DNA of 64,000 nucleotides, taken from NCBI GenBank assembly GCA_945925985.1, contig CAMELV010000001.1:186001-250000 (forward strand), written 5' to 3'. The stretch's first letter is position 1, and every line of letters begins with the position of its first letter. The position numbers were made by a program, and so were the translations under genes. The notes under the pieces are model-generated. The model ran no database searches. It had not been told where the DNA came from and saw only the letters and a program-made list of their open reading frames with translations. This DNA is from Comamonas sp. lk (lineage in GTDB: Bacteria > Pseudomonadota > Gammaproteobacteria > Burkholderiales > Burkholderiaceae_C). This document shows positions 27,880 to 36,946 of this stretch, piece by piece.

Positions 27880-29229
27880 ATGTTTAAGAAAATTCTTGTC
27901 GCCAATCGGGGTGAGATCGCCCTTCGAATCCAGCGCGCCTGTCAGGAGCTCGGCATCAAGGCCGTCATGGTCTACTCCGAGGCCGATCGTGAGGCCAAGT
28001 ATGTCAAGCTGGCCGAAGAAGCTGTTTGTATCGGGCCAGCGCCGTCGGCTCTGAGCTACCTCAACATGCCGGCCATCATTTCGGCGGCCGAGGTCACCGA
28101 CGCCGAAGCCATTCATCCGGGTTACGGTTTCCTGAGTGAGAACGCTGATTTCGCCGAGCGGGTTGAAAAGAGTGGCTTCCAGTTCATTGGTCCCACGCCT
28201 GAATCGATCCGGATCATGGGCGATAAGGTCTCGGCCAAGCAGGCCATGATCAAAGCTGGCGTGCCTTGTGTGCCGGGTTCAGAGGGTGAATTGCCGGATG
28301 ATCCGGTGCAGATTCGCCGAATTGCACGCGAGGTAGGCTACCCAGTCATCATCAAGGCCGCGGGCGGCGGCGGCGGGCGTGGCATGCGGGTCGTACACAC
28401 GGAGGCAGCCTTGATCAACGCCGTTGCCATGACCAAGGCCGAGGCCCAGAGTGCCTTTGGCAACCCCTCGGTGTACATGGAAAAGTTTCTCCAGAACCCG
28501 AGGCACATCGAAATCCAGATACTGGCTGATAAGCATAAAAATGCGGTTTATCTGGGCGAGCGGGATTGCTCCATGCAGCGCCGGCACCAAAAAATCATCG
28601 AGGAAGCACCAGCCCCTGGCGTACCGCGCAAACTGATCGAGCGGGTGGGTGATCGCTGCGTGGCGGCTTGCAAGAAAATTGGTTATCGGGGTGCCGGTAC
28701 CTTTGAGTTCCTCTACGAAGATGGGGAGTTTTATTTCATTGAGATGAACACGCGGGTGCAGGTAGAGCACCCGGTCACGGAAATGACGACCGGTATTGAC
28801 ATTGTGCGGACCCAGATCATGGTGGCTGCCGGCGAACGGTTACCGTTTACCCAGCGGCAGATCGAGATCCGCGGGCATGCCATCGAATGCCGCGTGAACG
28901 CGGAAGATCCGTACAAATTTGTGCCGTCGCCGGGTCGCATCACGATGTGGCACGCCCCCGGTGGCCCGGGCGTGAGGGTCGACTCCCACATTTACACCAA
29001 TTATTTCGTTCCGCCCAATTACGACTCCATGGTGGGAAAAATCATTGTGCACGGCGACACGCGTGAACAGGCACTGGCACGTATGCGTACCGCCTTGGGG
29101 GAGACCGTGGTGGAGGGCATTAACACCAATATTCCGCTGCATCGGGAACTGATGGTGGATGCGAAGTTTATGAGCGGGGGCACCAATATCCATTACCTTG
29201 AAGAGTGGCTGGGCCACCGCACGCGCTGA
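27880..29229 (+). CDS. accC: Biotin carboxylase subunit of acetyl-CoA carboxylase
   Basis: A 449-residue ATP-grasp enzyme that carboxylates the biotin on AccB. Motifs seen are the N-terminal [30 protein letters not shown], the glycine-rich ATP loop [14 protein letters not shown], and [16 protein letters not shown]. It follows accB by 18 bases, the standard arrangement. The end directly abuts prmA. Confidence 0.98.
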   Translation: MFKKILVANRGEIALRIQRACQELGIKAVMVYSEADREAKYVKLAEEAVCIGPAPSALSYLNMPAIISAAEVTDAEAIHPGYGFLSENADFAERVEKSGFQFIGPTPESIRIMGDKVSAKQAMIKAGVPCVPGSEGELPDDPVQIRRIAREVGYPVIIKAAGGGGGRGMRVVHTEAALINAVAMTKAEAQSAFGNPSVYMEKFLQNPRHIEIQILADKHKNAVYLGERDCSMQRRHQKIIEEAPAPGVPRKLIERVGDRCVAACKKIGYRGAGTFEFLYEDGEFYFIEMNTRVQVEHPVTEMTTGIDIVRTQIMVAAGERLPFTQRQIEIRGHAIECRVNAEDPYKFVPSPGRITMWHAPGGPGVRVDSHIYTNYFVPPNYDSMVGKIIVHGDTREQALARMRTALGETVVEGINTNIPLHRELMVDAKFMSGGTNIHYLEEWLGHRTR

Positions 29230-30135
29230 GTGGGTCCGAACGTGTTCGAGTTGATGCTGATCTCCCCACAGCCCCTCGTGGAGCAAGTCAGTGAAGCACT
29301 GGATGCCCTTGATGCGCTGAGCGTCAGCGTCGAGGATGCAGACGCCCAAACTGATGCTGAGCAGGCACTGTTTGGTGAGCCTGGCATGCTGCCACCTAAG
29401 GACGGCTGGCAGCGCTCGCGGATCAGCGCCTTGTTCTCGTCTAAAGCCCTGGCTGAAGACGCGCAAGCTTTGTTGCTTGCCCAGGATTTCTCCGTCGGAT
29501 GCCAGGTGCTTGGGGTAAAGGCTGTGCCAGAGCAGGATTGGGTACGCTTGACTCAGTCGCAATTTGCCCCAGTCGATATCACGCCGGAATTCTGGATCGT
29601 GCCGACCTGGCATGAGCCGCCAAGCCAGGCGCGCGTTGTGATTCGACTGGATCCGGGCATGGCTTTCGGCACGGGGACGCACCCCACCACCCGCATGTGC
29701 CTGCGCTGGATTGCCCGGCAAGATCGGTCGGGTAGGGCTGGTCTTGGCAGAGTACTGGATTACGGGTGCGGTTCGGGGATTCTCGCCATCGGTGCAGCCA
29801 AATTTGGGGCAGCGGACATTGACGCCATTGACTTAGATGGTGCTGCTATTGAGGCTACCTTGCTCAACGCGTCTGCGAATCAAGTCACCGTCAAGGCCGG
29901 ATTGCCGGAAACGGCGACGGGCTGCTATCAGACCGTGCTGGCCAATATTCTCGCTACGCCACTCAAGGTCTTGGCGCCCTTGCTCTGGTCGCGCGTTGCA
30001 GCGCCCGGGAGCTTGGTTCTGGCTGGCATTCTGGAGCGTCAGCAACAGGAGTTGATCGACGCCTATGCGCCCTTTTGTCAGTTGGAAGTGACAGATCTGG
30101 AAGACGGATGGATCCTGATGACCGCCAACCGTTAA
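29230..30135 (+). CDS. prmA: Ribosomal protein L11 methyltransferase PrmA
   Basis: A 301-residue SAM-dependent methyltransferase that trimethylates ribosomal protein L11. The N-terminal L11-binding domain reads MFELMLISPQPLVEQVSEALDALDALSVSVEDAD in pattern. The SAM site is VLDYGCGSGILAIGAAKFG, and VLANILATPL is the motif IV region. The start is GTG at 29230, one base after the accC stop; a second GTG at 29242 would begin with VFELML and is equally plausible. prmA downstream of accC is common in beta- and gammaproteobacteria. Confidence 0.96.
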   Translation: MGPNVFELMLISPQPLVEQVSEALDALDALSVSVEDADAQTDAEQALFGEPGMLPPKDGWQRSRISALFSSKALAEDAQALLLAQDFSVGCQVLGVKAVPEQDWVRLTQSQFAPVDITPEFWIVPTWHEPPSQARVVIRLDPGMAFGTGTHPTTRMCLRWIARQDRSGRAGLGRVLDYGCGSGILAIGAAKFGAADIDAIDLDGAAIEATLLNASANQVTVKAGLPETATGCYQTVLANILATPLKVLAPLLWSRVAAPGSLVLAGILERQQQELIDAYAPFCQLEVTDLEDGWILMTANR

Positions 30136-30683
30136 TCCTGGACCAGGCGGAAGAGGCCGTGACGCCGCCTTGGCTTGTGCAGTCTGCGCCGCTAACCCAG
30201 CAGAACGGCAATCCAGTCGTTTTGGCCGCACTGGCATCGCTCGCCGTTGCCCTGCTGTTGGTATTCGCACTGCAAATAGTGGTCCACGAGCGGGATCACC
30301 TCGCCGCCAGTTACCCGCGCCTGACCGGGCCGCTCGAGCGTTTATGCGAACCTCTCAATTGCAGTGTCAAGGCGCTGCGAAGGATCGAGGCCCTTGTGAT
30401 TGAAAGTTCGTCATTCACGCGTTTGGGTGAAGATGTCTTTAGGCTGTCTGTTGCATTAAAAAATACGGCCGGTTTGACCCTGGCTATGCCTTCGATCGAA
30501 TTGACCCTAACGGATGCGCAAGATCAGGCTTTGGTGCGGCGTGTTTTGGAGCCTCAGGATCTGTTGGCCAACACGGAGGCCATGGAGTCTGGTGCCGAAT
30601 GGTCGTCCGCCATTGAGGTCGTGCTGGCAAGTCCGGTCGCAATTGCGGTCAATAGCTATCGGCTCGTCGCCTTTTACCCGTGA
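30108..30683 (+). CDS. DUF3426 membrane protein lacking its usual zinc ribbon
   Basis: About 191 residues, starting within the last codons of prmA (ATG 30108; a longer start at 30075 exists). One membrane segment (about residues 35-57, VVLAALASLAVALLLVFALQIVV) is followed by a periplasmic DUF3426 domain with the conserved LCEPLNCSVKALRRIEALVIESSSF and a VAFYP end. Homologues after prmA in Burkholderiales usually begin with a CxxC-CxxC zinc ribbon and a long linker. Neither is present here, so the gene looks shortened by deletion but otherwise intact. Function unknown. Confidence 0.8.
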   Translation: MDPDDRQPLILDQAEEAVTPPWLVQSAPLTQQNGNPVVLAALASLAVALLLVFALQIVVHERDHLAASYPRLTGPLERLCEPLNCSVKALRRIEALVIESSSFTRLGEDVFRLSVALKNTAGLTLAMPSIELTLTDAQDQALVRRVLEPQDLLANTEAMESGAEWSSAIEVVLASPVAIAVNSYRLVAFYP

Positions 30684-30708
30684 TAGGTCGTCGGTCGAGT
30701 CCGGTCGT

Positions 30709-30741
30709 AAAAAAGCCCAACACTGTGAGGTGTCGGGCTTT
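30709..30741 (-). terminator. Intrinsic terminator of the H1-like gene
   Basis: On the minus strand AAAGCCC (30741-30735) pairs with GGGCTTT (30718-30712), extended by an inner GACAC/GTGTT stem, and six T follow. It lies just past the stop at 30762. On the plus strand only three T follow, so it mainly serves the minus strand. Confidence 0.85.
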
Positions 30742-30761
30742 GAGCTAACCCAAAAACTGGC

Positions 30762-31154
30762 TCAGGGCTTGCTAGCTGTGGGAAACGGCCAAGCAGCCTG
30801 TGGGTTCAGCGTGGTCTGAGCGGCTTGAGCAGCAGGAGCAGGCGATGCCTTCGCAGCGGGTGCTTTCGCGGCTTTCTTGGCTGCCGGCTTCTTGGCTGCT
30901 TTCTTGGCCGCTGGTTTTTTTGCTACTGCAGCTTTTTTTGCTACTGCAGCTTTCTTGGCAGGAGCCTTTTTCGCAGCCGCTTTCTTTGCTGCAACGGCTT
31001 TTTTAGCCGGTGCTGCCTTTTTAGCGGGTGCTGCCTTCTTGGCCGGCGCAGCTTTCTTAGCCGCGACTGTCTTGGCGGGTGCTGCCTTTTTCGCGGGTGC
31101 AGCTTTCTTTGCTGGAGCGGCTTTAGTCGCAGCCGGTGTTTTTGCAGTTGCCAT
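30762..31154 (-). CDS. Histone H1-like alanine/lysine-rich DNA-binding protein
   Basis: About 130 residues built mainly of Ala, Lys and Pro in repeats of the AAPAKKAAPAKK and AKKPAAKKAA kinds, resembling the C-terminal tail of histone H1 and AlgP/HctB-type proteins. These bind DNA non-specifically and compact the nucleoid. Two ATGs are adjacent (31157 and 31154); AAGGAG spaced six bases before the second favours 31154. The last 20 residues (TTLNPQAAWPFPTASKP) depart from the repeat. It lies downstream of nrdB on the same strand but has its own ribosome site, an upstream gap and a terminator. Confidence 0.9.
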   Translation of the reverse strand: MATAKTPAATKAAPAKKAAPAKKAAPAKTVAAKKAAPAKKAAPAKKAAPAKKAVAAKKAAAKKAPAKKAAVAKKAAVAKKPAAKKAAKKPAAKKAAKAPAAKASPAPAAQAAQTTLNPQAAWPFPTASKP

Positions 31155-31325
31155 CATTTTCTCCTTCGTCGGATTGCAAAGAGCACTTCATACAAGTTGG
31201 AATGCACGAAGCGATTCATGTTGTTGGGGTCAATCCCAGCATCATGAACTCGGGGACACAGACGCAAGTGGCGCTGCCTGGCGCTTTCTTGCGACTGTGA
31301 AATTCTGGGTGTCATGTGGAAGCGC

Positions 31326-32522
31326 TTAGTCCCAGGACAGCGCACCGCCGGACTGGTATTCAATGACCCGGGTCTCAAAAAAATTCCGTTCCTTCTTCAG
31401 GTCAATCATCTCGCTCATCCAAGGGAAAGGATTCTCTTCATTGGGGAACAGGGGCTCAAGGCCGATCTGCGTTGCACGCCGGTTGGCGATATAGCGCAGA
31501 TAGCCCTTGAACATAGATGCATTCAGACCCAGCACGCCTCTTGGCATGGTGTCTTCTGCATACCGATATTCCAGCTCTACCGCTTTTTCAAATAAGGCCC
31601 GAATCTCGAGCTTGAACTCGGCGGTCCACAACTGCGGGTTCTCTAGCTTGAGCTGATTAATCAGATCGATACCAAAATTGCAGTGCATGGACTCGTCACG
31701 CAAAATGTACTGGTACTGCTCTGCAGCACCTGTCATTTTGTTCTGTCGGCCCAGCGCCAGGATTTGGGTAAAGCCAACGTAAAAGAACAAGCCTTCCATC
31801 AGGCAAGCAAACACGATCAGTGACTTAAGCAGTGTTTGATCAGTCTCTGGTGTGCCGGTCTTGAACTCGGGGTTCATGATGGCTTGGATAAAAGGAATCA
31901 GAAATTCGTCTTTGTCGCGGATCGACTGCACCTCGTTATAGGCGTTGAAGATCTCGCCCTCGTCCAGCCCAAGGGACTCGACAATATACTGGTATGCGTG
32001 AGTATGAATCGCCTCTTCAAAGGCCTGCCGCAACAAGAACTGGCGGCACTCAGGGGCAGTGATGTGGCGGTAAGTGCCCAGTACGATGTTGTTGGCAGCC
32101 AGAGAATCCGCGGTGACAAAAAAACCGAGATTTCGTTTGATGATCCGCCGCTCGTCTTCAGTTAGCCCATTGGGATCCTTCCACAAGGCAATGTCCCGCG
32201 TCATATTAACTTCTTGCGGCATCCAGTGATTAGCGCAGCTTGACAGATACTTTTCCCACGCCCATTTGTACTTGAAGGGGACCAGTTGGTTGACGTCGGT
32301 CTGACCGTTGATGATGCGCTTGTCCGCCGCGTTCACGCGACGTGGGCTGCCAGTTTTGATGCTTGCCGCTGCATGCGTGCTAAGGGCCGGAACCCGCGGG
32401 CCATCATGCAGCAGTTGAGGTGCCGGGCGAATGGCGACAGTTGCAGCAGCCTGAACCCCGGTTGGTCCGTCAGGCTGAGACACTCGAGGCATTGGTTTTA
32501 CTTCTTCGTCCCAGGTCAACAT
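31326..32522 (-). CDS. nrdB: Ribonucleoside-diphosphate reductase beta subunit (class Ia, R2)
   Basis: A 398-residue R2 subunit that houses the di-iron centre and tyrosyl radical. Iron ligands appear in [33 protein letters not shown] and [14 protein letters not shown]. The Tyr four residues after the first ligand His (HTHAY) fits the radical Tyr. The C-terminal tail that docks to R1 ends [10 protein letters not shown]. The N-terminal ~75 residues before the conserved core are low in complexity. It lies 130 bases after nrdA and is probably cotranscribed. Confidence 0.96.
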   Translation of the reverse strand: MLTWDEEVKPMPRVSQPDGPTGVQAAATVAIRPAPQLLHDGPRVPALSTHAAASIKTGSPRRVNAADKRIINGQTDVNQLVPFKYKWAWEKYLSSCANHWMPQEVNMTRDIALWKDPNGLTEDERRIIKRNLGFFVTADSLAANNIVLGTYRHITAPECRQFLLRQAFEEAIHTHAYQYIVESLGLDEGEIFNAYNEVQSIRDKDEFLIPFIQAIMNPEFKTGTPETDQTLLKSLIVFACLMEGLFFYVGFTQILALGRQNKMTGAAEQYQYILRDESMHCNFGIDLINQLKLENPQLWTAEFKLEIRALFEKAVELEYRYAEDTMPRGVLGLNASMFKGYLRYIANRRATQIGLEPLFPNEENPFPWMSEMIDLKKERNFFETRVIEYQSGGALSWD

Positions 32523-32652
32523 AAATAGTCCAATCGTCGGATTATGAAATGAGTGAATTGAATTTGAAAGGATTCATTCACATCAGTGCGTGTCTGATAG
32601 CGATGTGTTGTGAGACTGCAGCGTAATCGAGCCCGTGGGGCCTCGTCGTTCG

Positions 32653-35568
32653 TTACTGGCATGACTCGCAGGTGGGATCATCGACCCCGCAAAATTTGAT
32701 GTCGGTGGCGGGACCGGCGGCCATCTGCAACTTTGCCGCTGCGGCGGCGGCATCCATGGCACTCATGGCCGCCTTACCACCAGACTCCTGCCCGGAGGAC
32801 ACGGCGTTCATGCGACCTGCAGAGACGGTCGATTTTTCAGCGTGCGTGGCTGATATGGTCCTAAGGTAGTAGGTGGTCTTTAAGCCACGAATCCATGCGA
32901 GCTTGTAGGTGTCGTCAAGTTTTTTGCCTGATGCACCGGCCATGTAGATGTTGAGCGACTGGGCTTGGTCGAGCCATTTTTGCCGGCGTGCGGCTGCTTC
33001 TACCAGCCAGGTTGTTTCCACTTCAAAGGCCGTGGCATAAAGGGCTTTGATTTCTGCCGGCACACGGTCAATAGGCGCTAGCGAACCGTCAAAATGTTTC
33101 AAGTCCATCACCATCACGTCGTCCCACAGGCCCAGGCGTTTCAAATCGCGAACCAGATAGCCATTGATGATGGTGAATTCACCTGACAGATTGGATTTGA
33201 CAGACAGATTGCCAAAGCAGGGCTCGATCGAAGCGTCCACGCCGATGATGTTGGAGATGGTGGCCGTCGGCGCGATGGCAGTGCAGTTCGAATTACGCAT
33301 GCCATCGACGGCAATTTTCGCGCGCAGTGCGTCCCAGTCAAGCCGACTTGTGCGATCGACTTCTACGTAGCCACCGCGTTGCTGCGCCAGCATGTCGAGG
33401 GTGTCGATCGGCATGATGCCTTGGTCCCATAGGGAGCCCTTGTAGCTGGAATAGCGGCCCCTCTCGCGCGCCAACTCGGTGGAGGCCCAATAAGCGTAAT
33501 AACAGATGGCTTCCATTGACTGGTCGGCGAAGGCCACGGCTGCCTCGCTGGCGTAGGGGATGCGCAACTCGTAAAGGCTGTCTTGGAAGGCCATGACACC
33601 CAGCCCTACCGGCCTGTGCCGCATATTGGAATCGCGTGCCTTCTTGACGGCGTAGTAATTGATGTCAATGACGTTGTCGAGCATGCGCATGGCGGTCGTG
33701 ATCGTCGTCCGCAGTTTTGCGTGATCGAGCACGCCGTCTTTCAAGTGCTGCAGCAAATTGACCGAGCCGAGGTTGCAGACCGCGGTCTCGGTATCGCTGG
33801 TGTTGAGCGTGATTTCCGTGCACAGGTTACTGGAGTGAACCACGCCCGCATGTTGCTGCGGTGAGCGCAGGTTGCAGGCATCCTTGAACGTGATCCAGGG
33901 GTGGCCGGTTTCAAACAGCATGGTCAGCATCTTGCGCCACAGGTCCGCCGCTGGCAAAGTGCGTGATGGTTTGATCTCTCCGCGCGCTGCTTGTTCTTCG
34001 TAGGCGACATAGGCTTTCTCGAACGCCAAGCCGAATTTGTCGTGAAGGTCGGGCACATTGCTGGGTGAAAAGAGGGTCCACTGGCCTTTCTCCATGACCC
34101 GCCGCATGAACAGATCGGGGATCCAGTTCGCGGTGTTCATGTCGTGGGTCCGACGGCGGTCATCGCCGGTATTCTTTCGCAGCTCGAGGAACTCTTCGAT
34201 ATCCAGGTGCCAGGTCTCCAGGTAAGTACATACCGCACCCTTGCGTTTACCGCCCTGATTGACGGCAACGGCCGTGTCGTTGACGACCTTCAGGAAGGGC
34301 ACCACCCCTTGCGACTCGCCGTTTGTTCCTTTGATGTGCGAACCCAGCGCACGCACCCGTGTCCAGTCGTTGCCAAGGCCACCCGCAAATTTCGACAGCA
34401 AGGCGTTTTCCTTGATGGACTCGTAAATACCATCAAGGTCGTCGGGCACCGTGGTGAGATAGCAACTCGACAGTTGTGAGCGCAAGGTACCGCTGTTGAA
34501 CAGCGTTGGTGTGCTGGACATGAAGTCGAATGAGGACAGGATCTCATAAAACTCGATGGCTCGGGCTTCCCGATCAATCTCATTGAGTGACAAGCCCATG
34601 GCCACACGCATAAAAAATGCCTGGGGCAATTCAATCCGGCTCTTGCCTACGTGGAGGAAGTAACGGTCGTACAGCGTTTGCAGTCCGAGGTAGTCAAATT
34701 TCAGATCGCGCTCTGCTTTGAGGGCGGCCCCTAGTCGCGCCAAGTCGAACTGCAGCAGTTTTTCATCTAACAGTTCATTGGCTACGCCCTTTTTGATGAA
34801 GCCGGGAAAATACTCGACATAGGCTTGGGCCATGCCAGAGGGGTCGACATCCTTGCCCAGCACTTCTTTGGCGATGGTGTGGAACAACAACCGGGCCGTA
34901 GCGTAGGTGTAGTCAGGGTCTTTTTCAATCAGCGTCCGGGCTGCAAGCACGGACGCCTTGTAGACCTCGTCCATGGGAACGCCGTCATAAAGGTTGCGCA
35001 GCGTTTCGGCGAAGATAGGGTCTGCCTTGACATCTGTGCCTAAGCCTGCGCAGGCCGCGTGGATCAGGTTGCTCAGCCGATCCATGTCCAGCAAGATGCG
35101 TTCGCCGTTATCGATGGCATGCAGCTGGGGCAACTGCGGTGCTGTCAGCGCCGCACTTTTGGCGCGCTCTTGCGTGCGTTTTTCACGGTACAGCACATAG
35201 GCACGTGCGACCTCGTGATGGCCGCCACGCATCAAGCCCAGCTCAACGTGGTCCTGTACGTCTTCGATGTGAAATGTACCGCCGCCAGGTCGTGAGCGCA
35301 TGAGTGCTCGGATGACCGCTTGGGTGAGTTCATCCACCATTTCTCGCACACTGGATGATGCGGCACCTTGCGTGCCGTGAACAGCCAAAAAGGCCTTCAT
35401 CATGGCCACTGCGATCTTGTTGGGCTCAAACGGTACGACTGCGCCATTGCGGCGAATGATCTGGTACTGGCTGAGCATGTGGGGGGCGAGCTGTGCGGTC
35501 TCTGGCGAACTGTGGGTCGCATGAATCCCCGTTCGCAGGGTCATTGATGTGTCTAATGCAGTCTGCAT
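32653..35568 (-). CDS. nrdA: Ribonucleoside-diphosphate reductase alpha subunit (class Ia, R1)
   Basis: A 971-residue catalytic subunit making deoxyribonucleotides. The N-terminal ATP-cone (IIRRNGAVVPFEPNKIAVAMMKAF) gives allosteric control. The ten-stranded barrel follows with SSCYLTTVPDDLDGIYESIKE, NLCTEITLNTSDTETAVCNLGSVNL and the finger-loop region. The C-terminal redox pair lies in DPTCESCQ. I chose ATG 35568 (MQTALDTSMT), preceded by GAGG, over an in-frame ATG at 35634. It is preceded by an overlapping promoter and tandem NrdR-type boxes. Confidence 0.96.
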   Translation of the reverse strand: MQTALDTSMTLRTGIHATHSSPETAQLAPHMLSQYQIIRRNGAVVPFEPNKIAVAMMKAFLAVHGTQGAASSSVREMVDELTQAVIRALMRSRPGGGTFHIEDVQDHVELGLMRGGHHEVARAYVLYREKRTQERAKSAALTAPQLPQLHAIDNGERILLDMDRLSNLIHAACAGLGTDVKADPIFAETLRNLYDGVPMDEVYKASVLAARTLIEKDPDYTYATARLLFHTIAKEVLGKDVDPSGMAQAYVEYFPGFIKKGVANELLDEKLLQFDLARLGAALKAERDLKFDYLGLQTLYDRYFLHVGKSRIELPQAFFMRVAMGLSLNEIDREARAIEFYEILSSFDFMSSTPTLFNSGTLRSQLSSCYLTTVPDDLDGIYESIKENALLSKFAGGLGNDWTRVRALGSHIKGTNGESQGVVPFLKVVNDTAVAVNQGGKRKGAVCTYLETWHLDIEEFLELRKNTGDDRRRTHDMNTANWIPDLFMRRVMEKGQWTLFSPSNVPDLHDKFGLAFEKAYVAYEEQAARGEIKPSRTLPAADLWRKMLTMLFETGHPWITFKDACNLRSPQQHAGVVHSSNLCTEITLNTSDTETAVCNLGSVNLLQHLKDGVLDHAKLRTTITTAMRMLDNVIDINYYAVKKARDSNMRHRPVGLGVMAFQDSLYELRIPYASEAAVAFADQSMEAICYYAYWASTELARERGRYSSYKGSLWDQGIMPIDTLDMLAQQRGGYVEVDRTSRLDWDALRAKIAVDGMRNSNCTAIAPTATISNIIGVDASIEPCFGNLSVKSNLSGEFTIINGYLVRDLKRLGLWDDVMVMDLKHFDGSLAPIDRVPAEIKALYATAFEVETTWLVEAAARRQKWLDQAQSLNIYMAGASGKKLDDTYKLAWIRGLKTTYYLRTISATHAEKSTVSAGRMNAVSSGQESGGKAAMSAMDAAAAAAKLQMAAGPATDIKFCGVDDPTCESCQ

Positions 35569-35661
35569 TTTTTCCTCGTTTTGGGCTGGGTGATGTCGAT
35601 TTTGAAGTGCTGGGCGACTGCCATTGTGCTGCATTGCCTTTCACTTGATCCCGACCAGCAC

Positions 35662-35709
35662 ACACTATATATGGGGTCTCAGGGGAATACAAGGCACTAC
35701 AGGTAGCGT
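35662..35709 (-). promoter_or_regulatory. nrdAB promoter with two NrdR-type boxes
   Basis: On the minus strand TTGTAT (35692-35687), a 17-base spacer and TATAGT (35669-35664) form a good sigma-70 promoter. Box 1, ACACTATATATGGGGT on the plus strand (35662-35677), matches 14 of 16 positions of the NrdR consensus and covers the -10. Box 2 (35694-35709) matches 11 of 16 and starts 32 bases away, the helical spacing usual for paired NrdR boxes. NrdR represses when dATP is high. Consensus from memory; nrdR itself is not in the window. Confidence 0.8.
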
Positions 35710-35802
35710 TTCGACAAGAATTGACTCGATCGCGACAACTGTCGCTTTTCCCCGCCCTTTGACTCTGCCTGCAGGGGCGGCAGTCGCCCGCCATCCAAGC
35801 GT

Positions 35803-36420
35803 TTAGGCCTGGTGCGTGCGCCGTGGCAGGATCCGGTCACCGCAGCCTAGTCCCTGTTGCAGCCTGGGCCAATCAAAGCCAGCGCCAGGATCGAATTTTC
35901 GGCCGGGAGCCACGTCCTCGTGACCTGCTATATGTTGGATCGGGAAGCCCTGCAGCAGGGCCGCGCCCAGGCTCGCAAGTGTCTCGTATTGAGGTTCGGC
36001 AAAGGGCTCACTTTCGAGCCCCTCGAGCTCAATACCGATCGAGTCGTCATTACAGTTGGCGCGGCCGCGATAGTGCGAGACGCCAGCGTGCCAGGCGCGG
36101 TCTTTACAGCTGACAAATTGCCAGAGCTCCCCGGTGCGCTGAATAAAGAAATGACTAGAGACTTGGAGGCCTTCTATAGTTTGGTAGTAGGGGTGCTCGT
36201 TCCAGTCAAGTTGGTTGGTGAAAAGGCGCTGCACGGCGTCTCCGCCGTAGGCACCGGGGGGAAGGCTGATGGCGTGCAGAACGATCAGGTCGACCTGCGT
36301 TGCCAACGGGCGCTGGCCACAGTTGGGCGACCGCAGATGTCGGGCGAACCGGTACCAGCCGTCGCGCCATAGGGCTGCGGGCGCTGACTCTGTGGTTGGT
36401 GCGCTTTCAGTTGCTGTCAT
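35803..36420 (-). CDS. ampD: 1,6-anhydro-N-acetylmuramyl-L-alanine amidase AmpD
   Basis: A 205-residue cytoplasmic zinc amidase that removes the stem peptide from anhydro-MurNAc-peptides during murein recycling. Zinc ligands are the His in LIVLHAISLP, the His in AGHEDVAPGRKFDPG and its Asp. RAWHAGVS and SIGIELEG are also conserved. There is no signal peptide, as expected for AmpD. It feeds the same pathway as mpl (24652). AmpD also lowers beta-lactamase induction in bacteria with ampR/ampC; none is seen here. Confidence 0.94.
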   Translation of the reverse strand: MTATESAPTTESAPAALWRDGWYRFARHLRSPNCGQRPLATQVDLIVLHAISLPPGAYGGDAVQRLFTNQLDWNEHPYYQTIEGLQVSSHFFIQRTGELWQFVSCKDRAWHAGVSHYRGRANCNDDSIGIELEGLESEPFAEPQYETLASLGAALLQGFPIQHIAGHEDVAPGRKFDPGAGFDWPRLQQGLGCGDRILPRRTHQA

Positions 36421-36718
36421 CCGCGAGGTCCATATTGACTGGTGTGTCTATGTTCGGTCACGCTGCAGAGTGGGCGCATGCATCTGTCGCCTATCCGGGT
36501 CACCGTCAACGACCCGGCTGTGGTGATGACGTCTCGGCGGGGCGAGGACATGGTGATGTCGTTGCCAACAGCTTATATCTATTTGACGATTCTGCGCGTA
36601 TGCCACAAACGGACCGCCGCTCCGCAGTGAGTTCTGGCGCTGGTCCCTCCCTCCAGGCGCTCGGGCGGGGCCTTTCGCTTTGGTCCTCGGTGATCGACGA
36701 CCCTGGCCTCGCCGACAT
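36421..36718. other. Gap between ampD and the PP0621 gene with no recognisable gene
   Basis: Almost 300 bases without a reading frame I can support. Short open stretches exist on both strands, but their translations are rich in Arg, Ser, Pro and His without family motifs. The ampD promoter presumably lies here. In related genomes I recall pilS/pilR-type regulators near this position, so it may be a deletion scar, but I could not recognise any remnant. Confidence 0.5.
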
Positions 36719-36946
36719 TCAGGGCTCCGCGAGCTGTCGGTGCTCTGTGCTGCAGTAGGGGCCGAGTCGGCCGTGCTGTGCCTCAGCCGCTGGCAAATGA
36801 ACCGCGCAGTGCAGGCATCGGACCATGTCGGTTTGAGGGGCCAAAGGCGGTTTGCGATTGACACCGTCCCCCATCCTTGCGCGGCGACTAAAGCGCCAGA
36901 TCCACGCCATCAGAAGCACCACGCCGATCAGCAGCAGCAGCTTCAT
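36719..36946 (-). CDS. PP0621-family small membrane protein
   Basis: A 75-residue protein with an N-terminal membrane segment (MKLLLLIGVVLLMAWIWRF), a basic stretch (RRARMGDG) and a C-terminal Cys/His motif (MVRCLHCAVHLPAAEAQHG, then YCSTEHRQ) that could bind zinc. This matches the PP0621 family as I know it. The function is unknown. It overlaps the preceding YpjD-like gene's stop by ATGA. Confidence 0.85.
   Translation of the reverse strand: MKLLLLIGVVLLMAWIWRFSRRARMGDGVNRKPPLAPQTDMVRCLHCAVHLPAAEAQHGRLGPYCSTEHRQLAEP

Noticed and set aside
30825-31247. A Cys- and Phe-rich frame opposite the H1-like gene that looks like a cysteine-repeat protein.
   Set aside because: Its repeats are the antisense of Ala-Lys codon repeats, and it has no ribosome site.
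36448-36864. A 138-codon minus-strand frame overlapping the PP0621 gene and the gap before ampD.
   Set aside because: No motif, no ribosome site, and overlap with a recognised gene in another frame.
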